Origin: Mesosutterella multiformis
GTDB lineage: Bacteria > Pseudomonadota > Gammaproteobacteria > Burkholderiales > Burkholderiaceae_F
Direction of reading: 5' to 3'
Assembly (NCBI RefSeq): GCF_003402575.1
Contig: NZ_BGZJ01000001.1
Location: 372,001-436,000, forward strand
DNA: 64,000 bases
A program made the position numbers and the translations under genes. The stretch's first letter is position 1. Each line of letters starts with the position of its first letter. Shown one piece after another: positions 56,628 through 64,000 of the stretch. The notes below the pieces were generated by a model, which ran no database searches, was not told where the DNA came from, and saw only the letters and a program-made list of their open reading frames with translations.

Positions 56628-57305
56628 ATGGACTTGAGCGTCATACTTCAGCTATTCACCAACATGGATGCATTCCTGGTCAATCTGGCCTCGAATTACG
56701 GAATGATGATCTATGTGGTGATGTTCCTCATCTTCTATCTGGAAACGGGCGTCTTCGTCTTTTCCTTCCTTCCGGGAGACTCGCTCCTATTCGTGGCCGG
56801 CACGGTGGCTGCCGCCGGTACAACGAGCCCCTTCGGACTGATGCTCGCCGTGATCATCGGTGCCATCGTCGGGAACACTCAGGCCTATTCATTCGGCCGC
56901 TGGTTCGGCCAGAAAATTTACACGAAGAACTTCCTCTTCCTGAAGCAGGATAAGCTCATGCGGGCGAAGGTCTTCTATGACAAGCATGGCGGAAAGACCG
57001 TGTTCCTCGGCCGTTTCGTGCCGATCATCCGCGCGTTCGTTCCGATCATCGCGGGCGCCGCGAGCATGAAGTCACTCCGGTTTGAGTTCTATTCGATGAC
57101 AGGCGCCGTCGCCTGGGCGGTCGGCCTGATCGGCGCCGGATATCTTTTCGGCAACATCCCGATCGTGAGAAATAACCTCACCGTGATCCTTCTGATCGGT
57201 GTGGCGGGTGCCTTCTCAGGCCCCATCATCATCGCCTGGATCCTCCGGATGCTGCATGCGAGGGATGCCCGAAAGGGAGTCCCGGTCACGCTGCCGAAGG
57301 ACTGA
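56628..57305 (+). CDS. DedA-family membrane protein
   Basis: A 225-residue inner membrane protein of the DedA (SNARE-associated/VTT) family, which includes undecaprenyl-phosphate and phospholipid flippases. The family signatures ETGVFVFSFLPGDSLLFVAG, GNTQAYSFGRWFGQK and VFLGRFVPIIRAFVPIIAGAASM carry the conserved acidic and arginine residues. Which lipid it moves is not known. Monocistronic, ending at a strong terminator. Confidence 0.92.
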   Translation: MDLSVILQLFTNMDAFLVNLASNYGMMIYVVMFLIFYLETGVFVFSFLPGDSLLFVAGTVAAAGTTSPFGLMLAVIIGAIVGNTQAYSFGRWFGQKIYTKNFLFLKQDKLMRAKVFYDKHGGKTVFLGRFVPIIRAFVPIIAGAASMKSLRFEFYSMTGAVAWAVGLIGAGYLFGNIPIVRNNLTVILLIGVAGAFSGPIIIAWILRMLHARDARKGVPVTLPKD

Positions 57306-57342
57306 GACCGAAAGGTCTTTCCTCTCCACACCCGGAAATAAG

Positions 57343-57377
57343 AAAACGGAGCTGAATCAGAATTCAGCTCCGTTTTT
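57343..57377. terminator. Bidirectional terminator between the DedA gene and pgk
   Basis: Near-perfect 15-base inverted repeat (57343-57357 and 57362-57376) with A-tract before and T-tract after. Confidence 0.9.
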
Positions 57378-57404
57378 CATGCCGCTTATCTGAAGCGGTC
57401 AGAC

Positions 57405-58607
57405 TCAGTCGTCCGCGCGGGCTTCAAGAGCCGCCACAGCGGGAAGCGTCTTGCCTTCGAGGAACTCGAGGAACGCGCCGCCGCCGGTCGAAATATAGGA
57501 CACACGGTCCGCGATGCCGAACTGCTTCACAGCGGACACGGTGTCGCCGCCGCCCGCGATCGAGAACGCGCCGTCATCGGTCGCCGCGGCGATGGAGGCA
57601 GCAAGAGCCTTCGTACCGCCCGCGAACGGTTCCATTTCAAAGACACCGACCGGGCCGTTCCAGACGATCGTCTTCGCGGCGCGCACTTCACGGTCGAGTT
57701 CCTCACGGGACTTCGGGCCGATATCGAGAATCATCTCGTCATCTGCCACATCGCTCACGCTGCAGACACGGAACGGACCCTCGGCAGAGAACGTCTTCGA
57801 GACGACGACATCCACCGGAAGCGGCATCGTGGCGTGCTTCTCTTCAAGCGTCTTCAGAACGCGGAGGCATTCCGGAACGAGATCGGGCTCAGCGAGCGAC
57901 TTGCCGATCGGGAAACCCTTCGCGAGGAGGAACGTGTTCGCGATGCCGCCGCCCACGACGAGACGGTCAACGGTCGAGGCAAGGTGATTCAGAATCGTGA
58001 GCTTCGTGGAGACCTTGGAGCCGGCAACGATCGCCATCAGCGGATGACGGGCTTCCTCAACAGCTGCGGTCAGCGCTTCGATCTCACGGGCCAGCAGCGG
58101 ACCCGCGCAGGCGCACTTCGCGAAGTGCGCCACGCCTTCCGTCGTCGCCTCAGCGCGGTGAGACGTGCCGAACGCGTCATTCACGTAGACATCGCAGAGC
58201 GCCGCGTACTTGCGGGCGAGGTCTTCGTTGTTCTTCTTTTCGCCGACATTGAAGCGGCAGTTTTCGAGCATCACAACGTGACCCGGTTCAACCGTGACAC
58301 CATCCACCCAGTTGCGCACGAGCGGCATTTCGGTGCCAAGGAGCTCGGAGAGGCGGTCAGCCACGTGGATCAGGCTCTCAGCTTCGGTCGGAACGCCTTC
58401 CTTCGGGCGGCCGAGGTGGCTCACCACCATCACCGCGGCACCGGCCCTCAGCGCCATCTGGATCGCCGGAACAGACGCCGTGAGGCGGGTCTCGTCCGTG
58501 ATGCGGCCCGATTCATCGTGAGGGGCGTTCAGATCGCTTCTGATCAGCACCCGTTTTCCCGAAAGCTTTCCGGCGTCAGCCAGTTCCTGCAGTGTCTTAA
58601 CCCGCAT
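57405..58607 (-). CDS. pgk: Phosphoglycerate kinase
   Basis: Glycolytic ATP-forming enzyme, 400 residues. N-terminal substrate site [21 protein letters not shown] and VLLENxRF-type [15 protein letters not shown]-terminal nucleotide domain with [13 protein letters not shown] and [11 protein letters not shown]. Same strand as trmJ, gap and tkt, forming a central-carbon cluster. Confidence 0.98.
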   Translation of the reverse strand: MRVKTLQELADAGKLSGKRVLIRSDLNAPHDESGRITDETRLTASVPAIQMALRAGAAVMVVSHLGRPKEGVPTEAESLIHVADRLSELLGTEMPLVRNWVDGVTVEPGHVVMLENCRFNVGEKKNNEDLARKYAALCDVYVNDAFGTSHRAEATTEGVAHFAKCACAGPLLAREIEALTAAVEEARHPLMAIVAGSKVSTKLTILNHLASTVDRLVVGGGIANTFLLAKGFPIGKSLAEPDLVPECLRVLKTLEEKHATMPLPVDVVVSKTFSAEGPFRVCSVSDVADDEMILDIGPKSREELDREVRAAKTIVWNGPVGVFEMEPFAGGTKALAASIAAATDDGAFSIAGGGDTVSAVKQFGIADRVSYISTGGGAFLEFLEGKTLPAVAALEARADD

Positions 58608-58709
58608 GTATCACTCCGTACAAATGGTTGTTTTAACGGCTGAGGTCTTCATCCCGCCTCAGCCGGCGCACATATTCTAAAGTGAAGAACGGCTTTTTCA
58701 AGAAAAAAG

Positions 58710-59573
58710 TTATCGGTCTTTTCCGGCGTGCCACCGTCCGGTATCCGGCGCCTCCGATGCCCCCGTTTCCTTTACGGACTCCTGCCACTGAGTGCGGGGC
58801 CTGATGACTGCGGCGCACACCGCGCGGAGCAGCACCACATCATCCTCCGTCAGAGAGGCGCGGCTGAAGATCGTCCGAAGCCGGTCCATGATCTTCCGAT
58901 GATCCCCCTCTCTTGTCATTCCGACATGAATCAGCGCTTTTTCAAGATGCGAGATGAACCCCGCAACATCCGACGCTGAAGCGGGTTCCCCCGCCTTGAA
59001 CCGAAGCTCCCAGGGAAGAAGGTCAGACGCCTTCCCCTCCGTCTCTCTCAGCGCTTCCCGCACCTCATACGCGCAGACCTGGACCGCCTGCGCGAGGTTA
59101 AGGCTCGGCATTTCGGAGTCAGCCGGAATCGCCGCGATCGCGTGGCAGAGCATCACCTCTTTATTGGACAGACCATCCCGCTCAGTGCCGAAAACAAACG
59201 CGATGTCGCCCGGGGCGGAATCCCCCGCGGTCTCAGAGAGCAGCGCGGCGGACGACGCCGCAGCGGTCCGGAGCGGATAGATCTTCGGCCCGAACTCGTG
59301 GTTATAGCCCGAGAGCGCCCAGGCGTAGCGGACGCCTTCCAGCGCTTCAGCAAGCGACGCGGTCTCGCGGCTCTCCGAAAGCACATCCTCCGCCTGAGTC
59401 GAGAGCCTCACCGCGTCCGGATCATGCCGGTAGTCCTTCACCCGGGGATTCGATATCCAGAGCTGACGGAACCCCATCGTCTTGATCGCGCGGGCAGCCG
59501 CGCCGATATTCGCCGGAATGCTCGGATCCGCCAGAATGAAGCGCACGCGGTCCGCCTTGAAACCCAGATCCAT
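58710..59573 (-). CDS. trmJ: tRNA (cytidine/uridine-2'-O-)-methyltransferase TrmJ
   Basis: SPOUT methyltransferase that 2'-O-methylates position 32 of several tRNAs. 287 residues: PSIPANIGAAARAIKTMGF (motif 1), FVFGTERDGLSNKEV (motif 2) and MPSLNLAQAVQVCAYEVR (motif 3, the knot) all match E. coli TrmJ. Inserted between gap and pgk on the same strand, following the gap terminator. Confidence 0.92.
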   Translation of the reverse strand: MDLGFKADRVRFILADPSIPANIGAAARAIKTMGFRQLWISNPRVKDYRHDPDAVRLSTQAEDVLSESRETASLAEALEGVRYAWALSGYNHEFGPKIYPLRTAAASSAALLSETAGDSAPGDIAFVFGTERDGLSNKEVMLCHAIAAIPADSEMPSLNLAQAVQVCAYEVREALRETEGKASDLLPWELRFKAGEPASASDVAGFISHLEKALIHVGMTREGDHRKIMDRLRTIFSRASLTEDDVVLLRAVCAAVIRPRTQWQESVKETGASEAPDTGRWHAGKDR

Positions 59574-59586
59574 CTTTCTCCACCCG

Positions 59587-59624
59587 AAAAAAAACGGAGG
59601 CTGCCGAAAAAACCGGAAGCCTCC
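59587..59624 (-). terminator. Intrinsic terminator after gap
   Basis: Stem GGAGGCT (59596-59602) with AGCCTCC (59618-59624), inner partial stem, followed on the minus strand by eight T (59587-59594). It lies just upstream of trmJ. Confidence 0.85.
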
Positions 59625-59656
59625 ATATTGCCTTCAGAAAATTTTCTGCCGGCGGA

Positions 59657-60679
59657 TTACTTGGCGAGCGCCATCGCGCGGGCCGTGTCGATCATACGGC
59701 AGGAGAAGCCCCACTCGTTGTCGTACCAGGAGCCGACCTTCACGAAGTTCGACTTGCCTTCGATCACCTTGGTGAACGTGGCGTCAAACGTGGAGGATTC
59801 GTGCGTGTGGTTGTAGTCGTGAGACACGAGCTTCTCTTCGGTGTAAGCGAGAACGCCGTGATAGGCCGGATCCTGAGCGGCAGCCTTCATGATCTCGTTC
59901 ACTTCTTCCACGGTCGTTTCACGGCCAGCGGTGAAGCAGAGGTCAACGAACGACACATTCATCGTCGGGACGCGCATCGACACACCGTCGAGACGGCCGG
60001 CGAGTTCCGGCAGCACGAGGCCGATCGCCTTGGCGGCACCGGTCTTCGTCGGGATGATGGAGGAAACGGCGGAACGGGCGCGGCGCATATCCTTGTGGAA
60101 CACGTCAACCAGCACCTGGTCATTCGTGAAGGAGTGAATCGTGGTCATCAGGCCGCGTTCAATGCCGAGCGAGCTATTAAGAGCCTTCGCGATCGGGGCG
60201 AGGCAGTTCGTCGTGCAGGAGCCGTTCGACACGATCTTCATGTCGGAGGTCAGCACATCATCATTCACGCCGTACACAACGGTCGCGTCGCAGTCCGTGC
60301 CAGGAGCGGAGATCAGCACCTTCTTCGCACCGCTCTCAAGGTGATAGGCAGCCTTTTCACGCGTACGGAAAGCGCCCGTGCATTCGAGCACCACGTCCAC
60401 GTCGCAGGAAGCCCAGTCGATCTCGTGCGGATCACGGGTGGAGAACATCTTGATCTTGTCGCCGTCGACCGCGAAGTCCTGACCGTCGAGGATCTCAACC
60501 TTGGAAGCGAAACGGCCGTGGGTCGTGTCGTAGCGCAGCAGGTGCGCGTTGGTTTCGAGGTCACCGAGAGTGTTGATCGCAACAACCTGCACATCATCCC
60601 AGCGCTTTTCTTCGTAGAGGGCGCGGAGAACGCAGCGGCCGATGCGGCCAAAACCGTTAATGGCAAGACGAATAGTCAT
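59657..60679 (-). CDS. gap: Glyceraldehyde-3-phosphate dehydrogenase
   Basis: 340 residues. NAD-binding INGFGRIGR at the N-terminus, catalytic cysteine in [12 protein letters not shown], and [16 protein letters not shown] at the C-terminus. Residue pattern [24 protein letters not shown] is that of Burkholderiales GapA rather than erythrose-4-phosphate dehydrogenase. Follows tkt by 27 bases, so the two are probably one transcript. Confidence 0.95.
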   Translation of the reverse strand: MTIRLAINGFGRIGRCVLRALYEEKRWDDVQVVAINTLGDLETNAHLLRYDTTHGRFASKVEILDGQDFAVDGDKIKMFSTRDPHEIDWASCDVDVVLECTGAFRTREKAAYHLESGAKKVLISAPGTDCDATVVYGVNDDVLTSDMKIVSNGSCTTNCLAPIAKALNSSLGIERGLMTTIHSFTNDQVLVDVFHKDMRRARSAVSSIIPTKTGAAKAIGLVLPELAGRLDGVSMRVPTMNVSFVDLCFTAGRETTVEEVNEIMKAAAQDPAYHGVLAYTEEKLVSHDYNHTHESSTFDATFTKVIEGKSNFVKVGSWYDNEWGFSCRMIDTARAMALAK

Positions 60680-60706
60680 CTGTAGGGTCCTTTAAAAATC
60701 GTTTTC

Positions 60707-62710
60707 TCAGTGAAGGAGGTCCTTGACGCGGGCAACGCCGTTTTCAACCGTCAGACCGAAGAGCGGCCAGAGCTTCGAAGCCGGAGCCGAGGCGCCGAAC
60801 TGATCGATGCCGAGCGACGCGCCGTTGCCGCGGGTGTACTTGTACCAGAGTTCCGTGCTGCCCGCCTCGATCGTGAGAACGGGGAGACCAGCCGGGAGAA
60901 CGCTCTCGCGGTAAGCGGCGTCCTGGGCGTCGAACCGCTCCGTGCAGGGCATGGAGACGAGACGCACAGCGATACCTTCCTCAGCGAGCTTCTCCTGGAT
61001 CGCGCTGCCGAGTGACACTTCCGTGCCGGTCGCGACGATCACAGCCTTCGGGCTTTCAGCGTCGGTGAGAATATACCCGCCTTTTCGGATCAGGTCAGCC
61101 TTGGCACCTGCCTGATGCAGGAACGGAACGCTCTGACGCGAGAAGATGAGGGCGCTCGGGCCGTTCTTCTTTTCAAAGGCGCAGCCCCAGGCGACAGCGG
61201 CTTCCACCGTATCGCACGGACGCCAGACATCCAGCCCCGGAATCAGGCGGAGGCTCGCGGTCTGCTCAATCGGCTGATGCGTCGGGCCGTCTTCGCCGAC
61301 ACCGATCGAGTCATGCGTGTAAACGAAGATCGAACGGATCTGCATCAGGGCGGCCATGCGGATGGCGTTCTTCGCGTAGTCAGAGAACGTGAGGAACGTG
61401 GCGCCGAACGGGATGAAGCCGCCGTAAAGCGCAATGCCATTCATAATCGCGGACATGCCGAATTCGCGGACGCCGTAGGAAATATGGCGGCCAGCGAGGT
61501 TATCGGTGCCGAACGCGGTGACGCCTTCCCAGTTCGTGAGGTTGGAGCTCGTGAGGTCAGCCGAGCCGCCGAGCGTCTCGGGGAGCTTCGGGCAGATCGC
61601 GCTCAGAGCCTTCTGGCTCGCCTTGCGGGTCGCGACCGATTCAGCGGCCTTCTCGGCAGCTTCCACGGCCTGAGCGACCGTTTCCGCGTAGTTCGCGGGA
61701 AGGTCACCCGCGATGCGGCGCTTCAGTTCAGAGGCGAGTTCCGGATACGCGGCAGCGTAGCCGTCAAACATCTTCTGGTAATCGGCTTCGAGCTTCTCAC
61801 CCGTCGCGCGGGCGTCGAACGCGTCATACACGTCCTGCGGAATCTCAAACGGGCCGTACTCCCAGCCGAGCGCCTTCTTCGCCGCAGCGATTTCCTCGTC
61901 GCCGAGCGGAGCGCCGTGCACCTTGGAGGTGCCCTGGAACTTCGGGGAGCCCTTGCCGATCGTCGTCTTGCAGATAATGAGGGTCGGCTTTTCGCTCTGG
62001 GATTCGGCTTCATTGATCGCCTGGTCCACCGCGTCGATGCTGTGGCCGTCGATCGGGCCGATCACGTTCCAGCCATAGGCTTCGAAACGCTTTCTCGTAT
62101 CGTCACCGAACCAGCCCTTCACGTTGCCGTCGATCGAAATGCCGTTGTCGTCATAGAAAGCGACGAGCTTGCCGAGCTGCCAGACACCGGCGAGCGAGCA
62201 CGCTTCGTGGCTCACGCCTTCCATGAGGCAGCCGTCGCCGAGGAACACATACGTGCGGTTATTGATCACGGGGAAGCCGGGGCGGTTGAATTCAGCGGCG
62301 AGCATCTTCTCGGCGAGCGCCATGCCGATGCCGTTCGCAATACCCTGGCCAAGCGGCCCGGTGCTCGTCTCGACCCCCGGGGTCACACCCACTTCAGGGT
62401 GACCCGGCGTACGGGAGTGCAGCTGACGGAAGGACTTCAGATCATCCATCGAAAGATCGTAGCCCGTGAGGTGCAGCAGCGCGTACTGGAGCATCGAGCC
62501 GTGTCCGTTCGACAGAATGAAGCGATCGCGGCCGAGCCACTTCGGGTCTTTCGGGTTGTGGCGGAGATGGCGGGTCCACAGGGCGACAGCGATATCTGCC
62601 ATGCCGAGGGGCATGCCGGGGTGACCCGACTTGGCTTTCTGAATGGAATCCATGGCAAGTGCACGGATGGCGTTTGCGAGCTTCTGCGGCGAAACGGAAG
62701 AATTCGACAT
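60707..62710 (-). CDS. tkt: Transketolase
   Basis: Thiamine-diphosphate enzyme of the pentose-phosphate pathway, 667 residues. Signatures: [14 protein letters not shown], the ThDP motif [18 protein letters not shown], and in the pyrimidine domain [19 protein letters not shown] and [19 protein letters not shown]. First gene of the tkt-gap pair. Confidence 0.98.
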   Translation of the reverse strand: MSNSSVSPQKLANAIRALAMDSIQKAKSGHPGMPLGMADIAVALWTRHLRHNPKDPKWLGRDRFILSNGHGSMLQYALLHLTGYDLSMDDLKSFRQLHSRTPGHPEVGVTPGVETSTGPLGQGIANGIGMALAEKMLAAEFNRPGFPVINNRTYVFLGDGCLMEGVSHEACSLAGVWQLGKLVAFYDDNGISIDGNVKGWFGDDTRKRFEAYGWNVIGPIDGHSIDAVDQAINEAESQSEKPTLIICKTTIGKGSPKFQGTSKVHGAPLGDEEIAAAKKALGWEYGPFEIPQDVYDAFDARATGEKLEADYQKMFDGYAAAYPELASELKRRIAGDLPANYAETVAQAVEAAEKAAESVATRKASQKALSAICPKLPETLGGSADLTSSNLTNWEGVTAFGTDNLAGRHISYGVREFGMSAIMNGIALYGGFIPFGATFLTFSDYAKNAIRMAALMQIRSIFVYTHDSIGVGEDGPTHQPIEQTASLRLIPGLDVWRPCDTVEAAVAWGCAFEKKNGPSALIFSRQSVPFLHQAGAKADLIRKGGYILTDAESPKAVIVATGTEVSLGSAIQEKLAEEGIAVRLVSMPCTERFDAQDAAYRESVLPAGLPVLTIEAGSTELWYKYTRGNGASLGIDQFGASAPASKLWPLFGLTVENGVARVKDLLH

Positions 62711-62900
62711 TTTTTCCGGATGTGTTTTTAAGAAGATAATGAATTGGATTTAAGATGCAGGAGGAAAGCTGCACCGGCGATACATGCGTAAAAAGCATGC
62801 AGCGGTTTTTTCAGCCCCTAGATTTTAATGACTTTCACGGTGAACTTAAACTCTGAATCTTCACTGTTTCTGTTTTGAACAAATTCATACCGCCTTTCCT

Positions 62901-63638
62901 ATGACGATTCCCCGCTTTTATGTCCCCGGTCCCTGGACCTCTGATCGGATCACGTTCCCTGAAAAAGCCTCCCACCACGCGATGCGCGTGCTCCGGATGA
63001 GAAACGGGGATGAGGCCGAGGTGTTTGACGGCGAGGGCCGGACAGCCAGAGGCCGGACAGAGTTCAGCAGTGAGGGGACCGTGCTCATCGCCGAGTCCTA
63101 CCCCGAGCACGGACGCGAGTCGCCACTCTTCATTACGCTCGCGCAGGCCTTCGTGTCGCCTGACAAGATGGAGTGGATCACGGAGAAAGCGGTCGAGGCC
63201 GGAGCCTCCCGGATTGTGTTTTTCCCGGCCGCCCGGTCGGTCACGAAACTTTCAGGCGATAAGCTCACGAAGCGTCTTGAGAAACTCCGCGCCACCGCGG
63301 TCTCTGCCTGCGAGCAGTGCGGCCGGAGCCGGATTCCTGAAATAGAGACCTTTGCCTCAGCTGAAGCGATGCTTTCCGGACTGAACGCGGATGCCCGCGT
63401 GATTCTCGCTCCGTCGAGCGACCCGGGGCTCGCGCTCGGCGCCGCGCGGTCTGTCGTCTTCGCGGTCGGTCCTGAAGGGGGATTTTCTGAGGAAGAGCTG
63501 ACGCTCGCGGATGGCGCAGGCTGGACCCGGGGGCTTCTCGGTCCCCGAGTTCTCCGGACAGAAACCGCGGGGCTTGTCGCGATCGCCTGCGCGAACGCCG
63601 TGTCGGGCGACTACGACATCACGGGAAGCCGCGCCTGA
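62901..63638 (+). CDS. rsmE: 16S rRNA (uracil1498-N3)-methyltransferase
   Basis: SPOUT-class methyltransferase, 245 residues. N-terminal PUA-like region PRFYVPGP and HHAMRVLRMRNGDEAEVFDG; the C-terminal knot has FAVGPEGGFSEEEL and LGPRVLRTETAGLVAIACAN. Divergent from tkt. Confidence 0.95.
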   Translation: MTIPRFYVPGPWTSDRITFPEKASHHAMRVLRMRNGDEAEVFDGEGRTARGRTEFSSEGTVLIAESYPEHGRESPLFITLAQAFVSPDKMEWITEKAVEAGASRIVFFPAARSVTKLSGDKLTKRLEKLRATAVSACEQCGRSRIPEIETFASAEAMLSGLNADARVILAPSSDPGLALGAARSVVFAVGPEGGFSEEELTLADGAGWTRGLLGPRVLRTETAGLVAIACANAVSGDYDITGSRA

Positions 63639-63666
63639 AAATTTCGATTGGGAGCGGCAGCCTTGG

Positions 63667-63990
63667 TCAGCCGCCGAAACGGGCGCGCGTGATCCGGGTC
63701 AGAATCGATTCGATCACGCCGCCAAGCGTCCAGTCCCAGGCAAGCGAAAAGGCTGCTGAAACCGCGGACAGAATGGCTGCGCCAATCCCGACCGGGAAAT
63801 AGAAGTCAAAGAAACTCCGGACCGCCGGCTCAAGCGCCGGAGAGCTGATGCTGAGATCCGTGAGATCCTCAAGAATCAGAGTCGCCGCGTAGGAAATCAG
63901 GAAAGGGGCGAGCGCGAGAAGCCCGATCACGAGCAGCACCGAGAAAACCTTCTTCACGGGACGGTTCAGCGCGATCGTCCGGTCCATCAC
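63667..63990 (-). CDS. Membrane protein of unknown function, possibly cut by the window edge
   Basis: I do not recognise it. About 107 residues with two hydrophobic segments (roughly residues 15-38 and 60-84). The first possible starts are GTG at 63990 and ATG at 63987, without a clear ribosome site. The frame stays open to the end of the window, so the real start may lie beyond it. Confidence 0.55.
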   Translation of the reverse strand: MMDRTIALNRPVKKVFSVLLVIGLLALAPFLISYAATLILEDLTDLSISSPALEPAVRSFFDFYFPVGIGAAILSAVSAAFSLAWDWTLGGVIESILTRITRARFGG

Positions 63991-64000
63991 AAAGGGCCCC

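Overview
This is a GC-rich window of ordinary bacterial chromosome with tightly packed, mostly single-copy housekeeping genes. Gene content and order point to a betaproteobacterium of the order Burkholderiales, most likely the gut family Sutterellaceae (Sutterella/Parasutterella relatives). The pointers are holC next to valS, TRZ/ATZ hydrolase-ompA-gph, queA-tgt-yajC-secDF, pcnB-folK downstream of hda and divergent from purM, an endonuclease-type MutL and a Burkholderiales-style short OmpA. The family is an inference from remembered homologues. No prophage, insertion sequence, CRISPR array or rRNA operon was seen.

Layout. 1-2.3 kb: end of lysS and a Nudix hydrolase. 2.4-9.2 kb: argF, then the full ISC iron-sulfur operon read leftward (iscR-iscS-iscU-iscA-hscB-hscA-fdx-iscX) behind a type-1 IscR site. 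9.3-13.4 kb: protein-tyrosine phosphatase, uvrB, aspartate aminotransferase. 13.5-16.3 kb: tRNA-Asn, ornithine decarboxylase, tRNA-Ala. 16.3-24.8 kb: VOC protein, holC, an unnamed Pro/Ala-rich protein, valS, a TRZ/ATZ deaminase, ompA, gph and a small membrane protein. 25-33 kb: a giant DUF748 protein, a ferredoxin-reductase flavoprotein, thiM-thiE and a DUF2868-like membrane protein. 33.4-39.1 kb: secF-secD-yajC-tgt-queA. 39.1-39.5 kb: a regulatory intergenic region and tRNA-Leu. 39.6-41.8 kb: a GntR/UTRA regulator divergent from an AbgA-like M20 peptidase. 41.9-49.3 kb: the Kdp potassium pump locus with kdpD but no kdpE. 49.3-56.5 kb: folK, pcnB, hda, purM, miaA, mutL. 56.6-64 kb: a DedA protein, pgk, trmJ, gap, tkt, rsmE and a membrane protein at the edge.

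The two most interesting things are regulatory. First, 39.19-39.38 kb looks like an undescribed small-RNA gene. It has a Fur-like box over its promoter and an FNR/FixK-like box about 60 bases upstream of the inferred start. Two hairpins, a U-rich linker and a strong intrinsic terminator follow. The loop of hairpin 2 is complementary to the iscS Shine-Dalgarno region in this same window, 13 of 15 positions with the flanks, which is the logic of enterobacterial RyhB. Second, the kdp locus carries a KdpD whose phospho-accepting histidine is an arginine (residue 667). No kdpE lies beside it, the KdpA filter loops are altered, and an extra 32-residue membrane microprotein precedes kdpF.
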